Shown: positions 7,761-16,711, counted from the stretch's first letter. The stretch is 64,000 nt of DNA from Halobacillus aidingensis (GCF_900104185.1 NZ_FNIZ01000001.1:129374-193373); one strand, 5' to 3'. Made by a program: numbers and translations. Notes: generated from the letters alone by a model not told the origin.

Positions 7761-8471
7761 TCATGACTTTTGATAAACAGTTTCTTTTACGACGACGTTT
7801 GCGACAACTTCCATAGGGTCGATCAGAGGAACGGGCAGGTGGTAAGGCTTCAACACGAGACCAATCTCGGTACAGCCTGAAATAATCAATTCTGCCCCAT
7901 TGTCCAACAGTTCCTGGGAAGCGTCTTTCAATAGTTGAAGGGGTTCTCCATCCGTGTTTCCACTTTTAATCCCGTTTTCACCATAGATGGCTCGCATCAC
8001 TTTTTCATTTTGTGTATATGGTGTTGGAGCGATCACTTCCAAATGATCAAAGTACTTCTGGAAAAGTCCTGTTTCCAAGGTGCCGGTAGTGGCGAGCACC
8101 CCGATTTTTGGAACGGTTGGATAATGATCCTGGATGAATTTCTTCAGTTCCAAAAAAGCATTCAGTAATGGGAAGGATACAGACTTTTGGACTTCTTCAA
8201 TGAAGTAATGGGCGGTCATACATGGAATACACGCCACGTCCACGTCGAGCTTTTCTAAATTCTTAGCCGCATGGACCATTTCAGGAACAGGGTTTTTCCC
8301 TTTTCCTGAAATGGCTTCTGTACGGTCAGGAATCTTCGCATTGCTGTCTATGATCACGCGATAATGCTCTTGATCTTTACTTGCATTCGTCGCTCTTATA
8401 ATCTTCATATAACATTCGGCGGTTGCCTCAGGTCCCATTCCCCCGAGTATGCCGATAATTTTATCATTCAC
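7761..8471 (-). CDS. Aspartate/glutamate racemase family protein
   Basis: A PLP-independent amino-acid racemase of 236 residues. It has GILGGMGPEAT at the N-terminus and the two catalytic cysteines Cys84 (CIPCMTAH) and Cys200 (SGCTEIGL). The family interconverts L- and D-Asp or L- and D-Glu. The neighbours upstream on the same strand are a MurE-like ligase (47 bp) and an ATP-grasp ligase resembling D-aspartate ligase. The likely job is therefore supply of D-Asp for the peptidoglycan bridge, as the racemase next to Aslfm does in Enterococcus faecium. The substrate is inferred from context, not from sequence. Confidence 0.8.
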   Translation of the reverse strand: MNDKIIGILGGMGPEATAECYMKIIRATNASKDQEHYRVIIDSNAKIPDRTEAISGKGKNPVPEMVHAAKNLEKLDVDVACIPCMTAHYFIEEVQKSVSFPLLNAFLELKKFIQDHYPTVPKIGVLATTGTLETGLFQKYFDHLEVIAPTPYTQNEKVMRAIYGENGIKSGNTDGEPLQLLKDASQELLDNGAELIISGCTEIGLVLKPYHLPVPLIDPMEVVANVVVKETVYQKS

Positions 8472-8518
8472 TGTTATGCCTCCTAACGAAAGACCGGGAC
8501 CTTGCTGTATCGATTTAA

Positions 8519-10066
8519 TCAGAGGATTCCTGCTACTCTGTTTTTCAATGGCTTGAACAATTTCTCTTCATCCATTTCCGGACGTGTCTTGTTCAACTGT
8601 TCGAGGGCGATTTTCGCCCCAGGGTCCATCCCCTGACATCCTGCTAACAAGACCACATCGTCTTTTTCTGCTTCTGAGAGCGCATGGTGGATGGCATCAT
8701 CCAACTCTTTATACAAGTCTACATGGATGCCCGCTTCCTCCATCATTTCCTGGAAGACACGCAGCTCTTCTTCTGTCACCCGGTCTTTTTCATCCACATG
8801 GGAATGGCTGAGGGTTGCAATCACTTCCGTCAGACCCAATTTCGGAGCCCATTCCACAATAGCTTTTGCATTTTCTCTGTTGACTGTAATCCCACGACTT
8901 CCTCGAATCGCATAGACGAGCTTAAGATTTGAATATTCCATTTGCTGCAAAGTATTCAAGGTGACGTTGATATTTCCGTAATTGGCGAAGTGGTCGTCCA
9001 ATATTTTAATATCATCTTCAAAAACCATTTCAAAGCGTCGCTCTACACCACCGAAGCCTTTCAATCCGGCTTGAATGGTTGGAATCGGTACCTCATTTAA
9101 CAATCCTACAGTGATAGCTACCATGGAATTGTAAACAGAATGATACCCTGGTGTGGAAAGCTCAATAGGAAACTCTTGGGGCTCATAAGTTTTCCCCTCT
9201 ACGGTAAATGGTTTCCGGATTTCAACGTTGAATTTCGCGCGGCCTGTGGAAAGGTCCAAATCTTTACATACCAGATCCCCATCTCCTGTTTCTACGCTGA
9301 ATGTGAGTACATTGGCTTTCGTTTCGTCGATCAAGGATGCGGAATAAGAATCATCAAGGTTCAAAATAGCCCATTTATCTTCACCCGCATTGCGAATCAG
9401 GCTTGCTTTACTGTTGAAATACTCTTCGAAAGAACCATGCAGGTCGATATGCTCGCGGCTGATATTATTTAGTGTAACGATATCAAAATCTACACTTCCT
9501 ACTCTGCTTAAATCCAAAGCTGAGGAGGAAACTTCCATCGTGACATGAGATACATCCTGGTCTCTCATTTGAGCAAAATAATGATGCAGGTCGAGCGATT
9601 CCGGGGTCGTCAGCTTTGTGGGCTCGGAGTAGTCACCAAATTTGACCACGACAGTACCAATCAAGCCTGTCTTAAGACCATGCTCTTCAAGAATGGCATC
9701 CGTCATAAATGAAGTGGACGTTTTCCCGTTTGTCGCTGTAATCCCGATTGTTTTCATTGCGTTTGAAGGGTGGTTGTAAAAAGCATCGCTTAGTGCGGCC
9801 AGGGCACGACGGCTGTCTTTCACCTGATATTGTGGAAGGTCCTCCCATCCGGACTGATAATCCTCGACCACAATGGCAGCCGCTCCATTTTTCACTGCTT
9901 CCGCTACATAACGGTGTCCATCCGTCTTGAAACCTTTAATACAGACAAACACATCTCCCTGCTCTACACTTCTTGAATTGTATGCGAGTCCTCGGATGTC
10001 CAGGTCCCTATCATTCCATGACTCCAGTATATTGATGAATGATAATAATTCTTTCAACTTAGCCAT
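8519..10066 (-). CDS. MurE-type Mur ligase (candidate L-Orn/L-Lys-adding or paralogue)
   Basis: A 515-residue Mur ligase. The N-terminal UDP-substrate domain has DIRGLAYNSRSV with VFVCIKGFKTDGH. The ATP-binding domain has GITATNGKTSTS (P-loop, residues 112-116), LTTPES and MEVSSSAL, and the C-terminal domain runs from about residue 345. The N-terminal and central domains are clearly MurE-like. The C-terminal domain departs from the family: there is no DNPR/DAP motif, SHSHVDE stands in that region, and CQGMDPG replaces the usual GKGHE. It therefore probably does not add meso-diaminopimelate. With a D-Asp ligase candidate upstream and a racemase downstream, an L-Orn-adding role in Orn-D-Asp murein is a reasonable inference. 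An alternative is a paralogue making another amide. GGGAAGG precedes the ATG. Confidence 0.75.
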   Translation of the reverse strand: MAKLKELLSFINILESWNDRDLDIRGLAYNSRSVEQGDVFVCIKGFKTDGHRYVAEAVKNGAAAIVVEDYQSGWEDLPQYQVKDSRRALAALSDAFYNHPSNAMKTIGITATNGKTSTSFMTDAILEEHGLKTGLIGTVVVKFGDYSEPTKLTTPESLDLHHYFAQMRDQDVSHVTMEVSSSALDLSRVGSVDFDIVTLNNISREHIDLHGSFEEYFNSKASLIRNAGEDKWAILNLDDSYSASLIDETKANVLTFSVETGDGDLVCKDLDLSTGRAKFNVEIRKPFTVEGKTYEPQEFPIELSTPGYHSVYNSMVAITVGLLNEVPIPTIQAGLKGFGGVERRFEMVFEDDIKILDDHFANYGNINVTLNTLQQMEYSNLKLVYAIRGSRGITVNRENAKAIVEWAPKLGLTEVIATLSHSHVDEKDRVTEEELRVFQEMMEEAGIHVDLYKELDDAIHHALSEAEKDDVVLLAGCQGMDPGAKIALEQLNKTRPEMDEEKLFKPLKNRVAGIL

Positions 10067-10199
10067 TCTTATCTACCTTCCCTGCATTGTTTTAGCCTGT
10101 TCAATGGAATTCAACTTCGTTCCGTCCATATCGTTCGATTATTGGTTAGCATTTCCTACGGTCCGCCATCTATATTCTCAGCAGCATGACGGAGTATAG

Positions 10200-11390
10200 T
10201 TATCTGTTTTTCTTCGTTACTTTGTTTACCACAAGGTTCGCCAACTTCTTCCCAAAGGAGAACGCTGGTTTTGGATCTTTCGGATCCCAGATGGCATGGG
10301 CTTTCGGTCTGAAATAAGACTTCAAGACCTTCTGAGGAGAGAGTTGTCCTGTTTTGATATATTCCCTGACTGCCAGAAGGTCCTCGTAGGCATACCAGAA
10401 AACAAGATTTTGATCCTCTTCCACCGCTTTTGGTTCCACCGGGTCCCCAATCAACTCTTTATACGTGATATAAGGGATGTTGATACCTGTTTTTTGTAAT
10501 AGGTGATTCAAATTCGTGATACGTACATTGATTTCAATTAAATAGTATTGGCCGGTTTCGGCGTCCTTTTTGAATTCAATTTCAGCGAAACCTTTATATC
10601 CGATTCCTTCCAAGAACTTCGCACCAAGTTCATAAAGCTCCGGCACATACTTTTGCTGGGTGTAAACAGATGCGCCGTAATTCACAGGGAATTGGCGAAG
10701 CTTTTGGCAAGTCACCCAATGCGTCACCTTGGAGTTTTGATCCAGGTAGGCATCAAACGTGTACATATGGTCATCAAAACCAGGAATAATTCGCTGGACG
10801 ATGACCTCTATATTCGCTTCTTTCGCTTGTTCAACTTTTTCTATTAACTCTTCTTTATTATGAACTTTGAAAAGCTTCCTTCTGAATTTGGATACAAAAG
10901 CTGGTGAGTCCACCGGCTTTACGAGACAAGGGTATTGAATTTCCTCTTCTACTCTTTCTACAAGGTTCTCATCATCCACTTGAACCGTTTCCGGAACAGC
11001 TACTCCATGCTGGGAAGCCAGCGTGTGGAGAGTGCCTTTGTCCATTATCTTAGTATATAATCCTTGTTCCGTTTGAGGAATAAGGAAATATTCCCTTAAT
11101 TCCGGCAGATATTCATCCACGAATTCCACATATGGATCGGCTGTCGGAATAAGTACAGGGGCATGGTCCTGCTTTTTGGCATAATCGATCAAGAAAGTCT
11201 TCAAACCTTCTGGATCTTCCTTATAGTGAGGCCCAATCAATGCTTCTGTACAATATTTGGACTCAAGGCCGTAGGCACCTTCCCAGTCATAGTCCACTGC
11301 TGCAACGTGAACATCATGAATCCCTAGACATCTGATCGTACTCAGTCCAATATAATAGTTCGCTCCTAGAACAACCGCTTTATTCGCCAT
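10200..11390 (-). CDS. ATP-grasp ligase, candidate D-aspartate ligase for peptidoglycan bridge
   Basis: A 397-residue ATP-grasp enzyme. The N-terminal Rossmann-like part starts ANKAVVLGANYYIGL. CLVKPVDS (about 155-162) is an ATP-binding strand, and FAEIEFKKD with YLIEINVR (about 268-290) gives the metal ligands. The tail WDPKDPKPAF is typical of the carboxylate-amine ligase branch that includes Aslfm. The start is at 11390, behind AAAGGGGAT; the 30 upstream codons lack a ribosome site. Aslfm ligates the beta-carboxyl of D-Asp to the side-chain amine of L-Lys in the stem peptide. Halobacillus murein has an Orn-D-Asp bridge, which fits. The gene is 133 bp upstream of the Mur ligase on the same strand. 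Confidence 0.7.
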   Translation of the reverse strand: MANKAVVLGANYYIGLSTIRCLGIHDVHVAAVDYDWEGAYGLESKYCTEALIGPHYKEDPEGLKTFLIDYAKKQDHAPVLIPTADPYVEFVDEYLPELREYFLIPQTEQGLYTKIMDKGTLHTLASQHGVAVPETVQVDDENLVERVEEEIQYPCLVKPVDSPAFVSKFRRKLFKVHNKEELIEKVEQAKEANIEVIVQRIIPGFDDHMYTFDAYLDQNSKVTHWVTCQKLRQFPVNYGASVYTQQKYVPELYELGAKFLEGIGYKGFAEIEFKKDAETGQYYLIEINVRITNLNHLLQKTGINIPYITYKELIGDPVEPKAVEEDQNLVFWYAYEDLLAVREYIKTGQLSPQKVLKSYFRPKAHAIWDPKDPKPAFSFGKKLANLVVNKVTKKNR

Positions 11391-11484
11391 GAGATATCCC
11401 CTTTTCCATCTGTTGAATTGTACTTGATCATATATAGAACACGTATTTATTTTGGTTGTTTTCTTTCTATATGTAAACATATCT

Positions 11485-11511
11485 ATTTTACCACAAACAG
11501 GTACCTAACAA
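11485..11511 (-). promoter_or_regulatory. Possible promoter of the ATP-grasp / Mur ligase group
   Basis: TTGTTA and TAAAAT lie on the minus strand with a short 15-bp spacer, about 95 bp upstream of the ATG at 11390. The spacing is suboptimal. Confidence 0.4.
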
Positions 11512-11572
11512 AACGTAAACCCCTCTACCCAAGACAACCCCAGTCCCAGTGACACTCTTAGTTATTAAAGTA

Positions 11573-12121
11573 TATGGCAGGATTGTGGAAGACTCGATTT
11601 CGAGACTTTTCGGGGTTCGTTTGCCGTGTTGAGCGTTAGAGGTGGCTGAGAAGCTACTCGCTTTCCTGTGGGGGATTGGCAAGCTTCCTCGGACTTCGTC
11701 CTGCGGGATCTCGCCTATCTTCTTCTCCCACGGGAGCCTCGCAGCTTCCCAACCACCCCATTCGATGCAGGAGCGAAACGAACCCCATCACTGTGGGAGG
11801 GTGCCTTCCACAGTGATGGGGTTTTAAGCATAAGCGCACTATAGCAACCTTTCCGCATACGCAATAGCGTCCTTGGGAGTTGATTCCCCTCCAATTACCA
11901 TGTGCATAAAAGCAGCTTATTTCGGATGTGGTTTCGAAAAACTTATATGGCAAAGGGGCGGAGGGGAATGGGGAGACTCCTGCGGGAAAAAAGTGCTTGG
12001 TGAGACCCCGCAGAGCGAAGCTCGAGGAGGCTCACCGCGCTCCCGCGGAAAGCGAGCCATTCCCCGCAGCCCCCATCCACTCAACAAAAGTCTCGAAACT
12101 GAGTCTTCAAGTATAGGGAGC
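11573..12121. repeat. Intergenic repeat copy 2 (full length)
   Basis: A full copy of the ~550-bp family in beta(minus)-alpha(plus) orientation, like copies 1 and 6. It starts TATGGCAGGATTGTGGAAGA and ends GAGTCTTC...TAGGGAGC. The beta module is at about 11638-11760 and the alpha module at about 11954-12073. The alpha apical hairpin is GAGC-GAA-GCTC where most copies have GGAC-GNA-GTCC, a double compensatory change. Short open frames inside it (for example 11654-11953 minus and 11873-12124 plus) are by-products of GC-rich repeat sequence and are not genes. Confidence 0.9.
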
Positions 12122-12147
12122 TAATCTATAATGTGGGTAAACTCTGT

Positions 12148-12190
12148 CTAAAAAAGAAAGTGGCACCTTTTATGCAGGGCCACTTTTGTT
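12148..12190 (-). terminator. Terminator of the 54-residue protein gene
   Basis: On the minus strand, AAAGTGGC and GCCACTTT pair around CCTGCATAAAAGGT, followed by CTTTTTT. It lies just downstream of the small membrane-protein gene. Confidence 0.75.
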
Positions 12191-12197
12191 GAAGCAT

Positions 12198-12362
12198 TTA
12201 TTTGAATGTCTGGTGGCTGAAATCGACTTCAGCTGGGACTTGATCTTGTTGGATTGTAGGAGTTTGGATTTTCTTAAAGCGACGGGCAACTTTATCGACG
12301 GCATATAATACAAGGAACGTAAGCAGTACGGTTAAAGACAACACATAAAGAGATGTAAGCAT
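12198..12362 (-). CDS. Small single-span membrane protein, 54 residues
   Basis: A short gene read directly from the sequence. The ATG at 12362 is preceded by AAGGGGATCATAGCTC, and the stop is followed at once by a terminator. Residues 1-22 (LTSLYVLSLTVLLTFLVLY) form one membrane helix. Then comes a basic stretch, KVARRFKKI, and a polar tail ending SHQTFK, so the topology is N-out/C-in by the positive-inside rule. It is a complete small transcription unit isolated from its neighbours by a repeat and a terminator. No function is recognised. Confidence 0.6.
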   Translation of the reverse strand: MLTSLYVLSLTVLLTFLVLYAVDKVARRFKKIQTPTIQQDQVPAEVDFSHQTFK

Positions 12363-12590
12363 GAGCTATGATCCCCTTTCCTTTTTATAATTTCAGGTAG
12401 GAACAAACTTAACCTCCCCCCATGGATCAGCCCGTTTATTCGCCTGTATTTTATTAAATCCTAGTATATAATACCAAATTCTACACTGAAGTAAATATAT
12501 ATTTGCAAATTCTTGTATATTCACATAAATACTTATAATTACAAATGCATACATAAAGATTGATCATTTATAAAATCTCTTTTAGACATA
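12363..12590. other. AT-rich intergenic interval
   Basis: It holds the leader and promoter region of the 54-residue gene (minus strand). No other gene or clear motif is visible; the stretch 12440-12580 is over 75 percent A/T by eye. Confidence 0.5.
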
Positions 12591-12634
12591 AAAAACAGCC
12601 GCTTTCTGCCCCCAAAAAACGGCTGTTCTTTCTT
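12591..12634. terminator. Terminator after the RDD gene
   Basis: AACAGCCG and CGGCTGTT form a stem around a GC-poor loop, with T-runs on the minus strand (TTTTTTATG), just past the RDD gene stop at 12637. The plus strand also has a T-rich tail. Confidence 0.75.
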
Positions 12635-12636
12635 TG

Positions 12637-13431
12637 TTATAACTGGAATTCCCACTCTTCCTTTAAATCTATATATGCAGCATAAAGTCGAGTAGCTAAC
12701 TCATCTTCACTTTTCGTTCCATCCTCTAATCCGAGTTTAGGAAGAAGGATCTCAGCAACTTCCCTGGTCATGGTATCTTGCTCTGTAGGTTTTAAGGTCG
12801 GGTAACGATGAACATAGGTTTTCAATAGATTCCAATCTTTTTTCGTAACGTTTTGTCTCTCCCAGTCTCCAACGACTTGTTGGTCCGATTTCAGGTCACG
12901 ATTTTCAATCTCTTTTTCCACGAGTGTCTGTTTCTTTTTCGAACGTTGTTTTTTCCGTTCGTGGATAACGATCGTTCCACCGACAAGATCGCCCAGTCTC
13001 TTATGCTGGGGATGGAAGAAAACCATCAACATCCCAATCAGATAATAAAAGGGAAGCATATCGATGATTCGTAATAAATTTCGAATCAATATAGATAGGA
13101 CGGTTGCTTTTCCCCCATCTTCTTTGACGACACGAAGGCCGAGCAACATTTTGCCCAGGGTTTTACCCCCACTGAGCCATTCGAATAAGAAGAAATAGCC
13201 CCATTGGATGCCAAATAAGATAAGAATGACAAAAGCGATCACCCACCCGCGCCCTTCCAACATGAAGTTCAAGTGGTTTTCTGTAAATAGGAGGAGCGCA
13301 ATCATTCCGCTATATAATAAGCCCAAGAGAATGGAGTCGACAATTTGAGCCGCTCCCCTGCTTCCTAAGCCTGCCAGCTGGAAATTCAAAGTCACATGTT
13401 CCGGGGTCTTCACTTTCCATCTTTCCTGCAT
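12637..13431 (-). CDS. RDD family membrane protein
   Basis: A 264-residue protein. The N-terminal half is an RDD domain: GSRGAAQIVDS near helix 1 and three or four membrane helices between ~25 and 150. These include the conserved SGGKTLGKMLLGLRVV loop and the NLLRIIDMLPFYY / HKRLGDLVGGT elements. The C-terminal ~100 residues are cytoplasmic and charged. RDD proteins are often found with MoxR/DUF58/SpoIIM genes, as here; some have been linked to ion or solute exchange, but the function of this group is not established. It is divergent from the SpoIIM-like gene (92 bp gap), so the two probably share a promoter region. Confidence 0.85.
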   Translation of the reverse strand: MQERWKVKTPEHVTLNFQLAGLGSRGAAQIVDSILLGLLYSGMIALLLFTENHLNFMLEGRGWVIAFVILILFGIQWGYFFLFEWLSGGKTLGKMLLGLRVVKEDGGKATVLSILIRNLLRIIDMLPFYYLIGMLMVFFHPQHKRLGDLVGGTIVIHERKKQRSKKKQTLVEKEIENRDLKSDQQVVGDWERQNVTKKDWNLLKTYVHRYPTLKPTEQDTMTREVAEILLPKLGLEDGTKSEDELATRLYAAYIDLKEEWEFQL

Positions 13432-13523
13432 CTTCTTCCTCCCTCCTTATGGGTTCCCATATGTCTTTTGTTTTTCTATAATAGATGTAGAATGTAAAAA
13501 ATTCCCGTATTGCAGGTGAAACC

Positions 13524-14498
13524 ATGAACTATCGATCTTTCGTCCAACGCCACCGTGAAGAGTGGAAACGTTTAGAAGAGCTGATTCAGTTGCTACATAA
13601 GAACAGACGCCAGTGGGCACCGAAACATTTAGAAGAATTTCAGCGCCTGTACCAAAAAGTCACGCAGCATCTTGCTTACAGTCAAACATACTTTGCAGAA
13701 GAAGAAACGACCGGTTACTTGAACGACCTTGTGACAAAGGCGCATAACATGCTTTACCAGGAAAGCACATCCAATTGGAAACAAGTGAAGCAAATGTTCG
13801 GAAGTTCATTCATTACACTCATCGGTGAACAATGGAAGTTCGTTGTCATCAGCATGCTGTTGTTCTTTTTAGGTGGTTTGGCTGCTTTTCTTGCTGTCTA
13901 TCAGGATCCGATGAGCCTTTACACGATTTTACCTGATTCTATCGCTCAAGCTGTAGATCCGAGCCGGCTTGGCAGCCAGGACGGTGGGGTTAATTCTCCT
14001 GTCATGTCAGCGGAAATTATGACCAATAATATTCAAGTTGCTTTTCTTGCTTTTGCCGGAGGCGTGACCTTCGGGTTGCTGACGGTTTATCTTCTCATCT
14101 ATAACGGAATTATCGTCGGTGCCCTGGCTGCTTTGTTCATGGTTCATGGCAAAGCCTATGACTTCTGGGCCTATATCGTCCCGCATGGAATCATTGAACT
14201 GACAGCCATTTTCATCGCGGGCGGTGCGGGTCTTTTAATGGGCTATAAGCTCTGGGTCCCCGGCAAACGAACGCGCAGCTATCAATTAAAAACCTATGCC
14301 TACCGCTCCGTTCTGTTGTTGATTGGCACACTCCCGCTCTTTATCATCGCAGGTATTGTAGAAGGTTACATCACCCCTTCTACCTTATCCCTTGAAGCGA
14401 AATACGCGTTTGCATTCGTTACCGTCCTCGGGCTTTTGGCATACGTGATCATTGGAAAAATTAATGCCGGCAAAACTAAAGAAGTCCACGGTTCATAA
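13524..14498 (+). CDS. SpoIIM-like (DUF95) membrane protein
   Basis: A 324-residue protein. It has a soluble basic N-terminus (~1-95) and then about six membrane helices, with the family-typical AFLAFAGGVTFGLLTVYLL and VPHGIIELTAIFIAGGAGL segments. It belongs to the family of stage II sporulation protein M, which in Bacillus acts with SpoIID/SpoIIP in engulfment. It is about 50 percent longer than true SpoIIM (~215 residues), and paralogues like this one sit with MoxR/DUF58 genes in many bacteria, so a sporulation role should not be assumed. The ATG follows GCAGGTGAAACC. Its 3' end overlaps the convergent DUF58 gene by 23 bp. Confidence 0.85.
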   Translation: MNYRSFVQRHREEWKRLEELIQLLHKNRRQWAPKHLEEFQRLYQKVTQHLAYSQTYFAEEETTGYLNDLVTKAHNMLYQESTSNWKQVKQMFGSSFITLIGEQWKFVVISMLLFFLGGLAAFLAVYQDPMSLYTILPDSIAQAVDPSRLGSQDGGVNSPVMSAEIMTNNIQVAFLAFAGGVTFGLLTVYLLIYNGIIVGALAALFMVHGKAYDFWAYIVPHGIIELTAIFIAGGAGLLMGYKLWVPGKRTRSYQLKTYAYRSVLLLIGTLPLFIIAGIVEGYITPSTLSLEAKYAFAFVTVLGLLAYVIIGKINAGKTKEVHGS

Positions 14499-15834
14499 TA
14501 TTGATGTAATGGGAAACGGTAGAAGTCGCTAACTCCTCTTCCGGTGCCTCGATCATCTGGAGACCTTGTCGCTCCCATTTTTTCAGCTCCTGCTTTTTAT
14601 CCAAGACATGCTTTTGGGCCATCGTTTTCACTAATGTGGTCTGTAGATCCTCAGGCTCTCTTCTTGTCTGGGAATCTATGACTCTGTCTTCAATTCCGAT
14701 CATTAAGAACAAATGCGAGCGCCGCAACCGTTGTAAATAATGCAAAGCTGCTTCTTCGTATAGAAAAGTGCTCACATCACTGAACAATAAAAGGAGGCTC
14801 CTCCTGCTTTGTACCTTCTGCAGGTGCTGGAACACAGCCGTATAGTTGGATTCGAATCCTTCGACTTTCAAGTTATAAATTTCTTTCAGGATGGTTTGCA
14901 TATGCGCCATCCCTTTTGCTGGCGGAACATACACATGAACGTGTTTTGAAAAAGCGAGAACCGCCACGTAATCGCCGCGCTTCAAGGCAGCGGTCGCCAA
15001 CGTCATCGCAGCCTCGAGAGACTTCTCCAATCGATTGTTCTCCTCAAGCTCCACGCCCATCATACGTCCACAGTCGATCAATAAGGTAACAAACTTTCCG
15101 TGTTCTGGTTCATACTCGTTGGTCATCAGGTTCTGAACTTTCGCGGTTTGTCTCCAATTGATCTTCCGGATATCATCTCCCACAACATAAGAACGGATTT
15201 TACTGAACTCTCCCGTTCCCACCTGACGTCTCTTCAGTCGTGTTCCCTCGTAAAGAAGAAATCGCTGTGCGTCCTCCAGGAAGTTTCTGCTCTCCGTGAG
15301 ATCCGGAATGATCCGAACGCTATCGGTTTGCTCCACCCTCATCTGTTTTTCCCACAAACCAAAGCGAGAACGATAGCGGACATGAAGGTGAGGAAGCGTG
15401 TAGTCTCCGCGTTGTTCGGCGTGAAAAAGATAGGTAATGCGGGCTTCCTCATATCCCTGGATCTCTTTTTTCAAAGGAAAGGGTTGGCTGAACGATTGCG
15501 GAAAGTGATCGATCACTTTCATCGCCAGCCTTTTGTCAGAAGCATTCCTGACCAACACAGAGGCCTCGTTTTCAATCCCCCGCTCCATTTCTTCATCCAT
15601 CGCCCGTCGAATTTGAAGCTCTTTCCGTTTAGGTGAGAAAGTAAGGTCAATCAAGCTCAGTAATAAAATCGCTCCATTCGCAGCTATGATGAAAGGCCAG
15701 GAAAGACCTATCCATGATAGTAAAATCAATACGAATGATAAGGCGAGTATAAACAAGAGCAGACGTTTCGTTGGAACAATCCCTTTATCGCGGAACAGGA
15801 ACTGATCCCACAAGTTCTTGAATGATTTGGCCAT
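14476..15834 (-). CDS. DUF58 family protein (MoxR partner, vWA-like)
   Basis: A 452-residue protein with two N-terminal membrane helices (~25-65), a beta-rich middle and the DUF58 core containing RSYVVGDDIRKINWRQTAK. This is followed by a vWA-like region (TLLIDCGRMMG, then LLLLFSDVSTF). DUF58 proteins are regular partners of MoxR AAA ATPases and are thought to be chaperone or assembly clients. The start at 15834 has GGAGG 9 nt upstream, although it overlaps the moxR 3' end by 50 bp; such overlap implies translational coupling. It is the last gene of the 19.4-14.5 kb operon and runs tail-to-tail into the SpoIIM-like gene. Confidence 0.88.
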   Translation of the reverse strand: MAKSFKNLWDQFLFRDKGIVPTKRLLLFILALSFVLILLSWIGLSWPFIIAANGAILLLSLIDLTFSPKRKELQIRRAMDEEMERGIENEASVLVRNASDKRLAMKVIDHFPQSFSQPFPLKKEIQGYEEARITYLFHAEQRGDYTLPHLHVRYRSRFGLWEKQMRVEQTDSVRIIPDLTESRNFLEDAQRFLLYEGTRLKRRQVGTGEFSKIRSYVVGDDIRKINWRQTAKVQNLMTNEYEPEHGKFVTLLIDCGRMMGVELEENNRLEKSLEAAMTLATAALKRGDYVAVLAFSKHVHVYVPPAKGMAHMQTILKEIYNLKVEGFESNYTAVFQHLQKVQSRRSLLLLFSDVSTFLYEEAALHYLQRLRRSHLFLMIGIEDRVIDSQTRREPEDLQTTLVKTMAQKHVLDKKQELKKWERQGLQMIEAPEEELATSTVSHYINIMNRGLL

Positions 15835-16711
15835 GGGTCACTCCCTCCAGTTCCATATGGGGCGCTAAAATCACCCGGTGTCTCAAGGAAGCCAACGCGA
15901 CCTTTTTGACATCGTCAGGGGTGACGTAGTCCCGTGATTCCAGGTAGGCCCACGCTTTCGCTGCTTTCGCAATCGCAATACCTGCCCGCGTACTTGCTCC
16001 ATGGCGGATCGATTCCGTTTCACGCGTCTTACGAACGATTGACATGATGTAACCATACATTTCGTCGGTCATCGTGACGCCCGCTATCTCAACACTGATC
16101 CTGTTGAACTCTTCAACCGTCAACAGTGGTTGAACCGATCCCTCTTGTTTGGATATAATCATCTGCTTAAGCACGGCCACTTCTTCTTCCATGGACGGAA
16201 AATCGATATGTAATTTGAACAAAAAGCGATCCTGCTGCGCTTCCGGTAGTGGGTACGTCCCTTCAAACTCCACCGGGTTTTGGGTCGCGACAACGAAAAA
16301 AGGATCTGGAAGTGTGTACGTTTCTCCCTGGATGGTCATTTGCTTTTCTTCCATCGCTTCAAGCAAGGCCGCTTGTGTTTTCGCCGGTGTCCGGTTGATT
16401 TCATCAGCAAGCAGGACATTCGTAAACACAGGTCCTTTCATCGTCTCAAAATCACCGGTTTTCATGTTATAGATCATGCTTCCGGTAATATCGCTCGGTA
16501 AGAGGTCCGGCGTGAACTGAATCCGCTTGAAGTCGCCTCCAAGGAGGTTCGCTAACGTTCGGACCATTTTTGTTTTCCCGGTTCCAGGAACACCTTCTAG
16601 CAACACATGTCCGCCAACAAGTACGGACGCGAGCATCAAACGGACATTCTCGGACTGCCCATAAACCCTTTGTTCATAGGCTTGTATCAACTCAGATAAT
16701 TTTTCATTCAT
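15785..16711 (-). CDS. MoxR family AAA ATPase
   Basis: A 309-residue MoxR-type AAA+ ATPase. Walker A is GVPGTGKT, Walker B is LLADEINR, sensor 1 is VVATQNP, and QDRFLFKLHIDFP and a C-terminal lid domain follow. The start is at 16711 (AGGTG upstream; ATGA overlap with the DUF4350 gene), so the 39 extra upstream codons of the open frame are discarded. MoxR proteins remodel or mature protein complexes, often with vWA or DUF58 partners. The operon order here (membrane protein, DUF4129, DUF4350, MoxR, DUF58) is widely conserved in bacteria, though its substrate is unknown. Confidence 0.92.
   Translation of the reverse strand: MNEKLSELIQAYEQRVYGQSENVRLMLASVLVGGHVLLEGVPGTGKTKMVRTLANLLGGDFKRIQFTPDLLPSDITGSMIYNMKTGDFETMKGPVFTNVLLADEINRTPAKTQAALLEAMEEKQMTIQGETYTLPDPFFVVATQNPVEFEGTYPLPEAQQDRFLFKLHIDFPSMEEEVAVLKQMIISKQEGSVQPLLTVEEFNRISVEIAGVTMTDEMYGYIMSIVRKTRETESIRHGASTRAGIAIAKAAKAWAYLESRDYVTPDDVKKVALASLRHRVILAPHMELEGVTHGQIIQELVGSVPVPR

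Noticed and set aside
11654-12124. Open frames inside repeat copy 2 (and similar ones in copies 3, 4, 5, 6 and 8)
   Set aside because: The same frames appear in every copy because the repeat is GC-rich, but sequence change between copies follows stem pairing and not codons.
12160-12176. Sigma-54 promoter (TGGCAC-N5-ATGCA)
   Set aside because: It lies within the terminator stem of the 54-residue gene, and no plus-strand gene follows it.
15100-15636. 178-codon plus-strand open frame
   Set aside because: It is antisense to the DUF58 gene; no ribosome site and no recognisable motifs.
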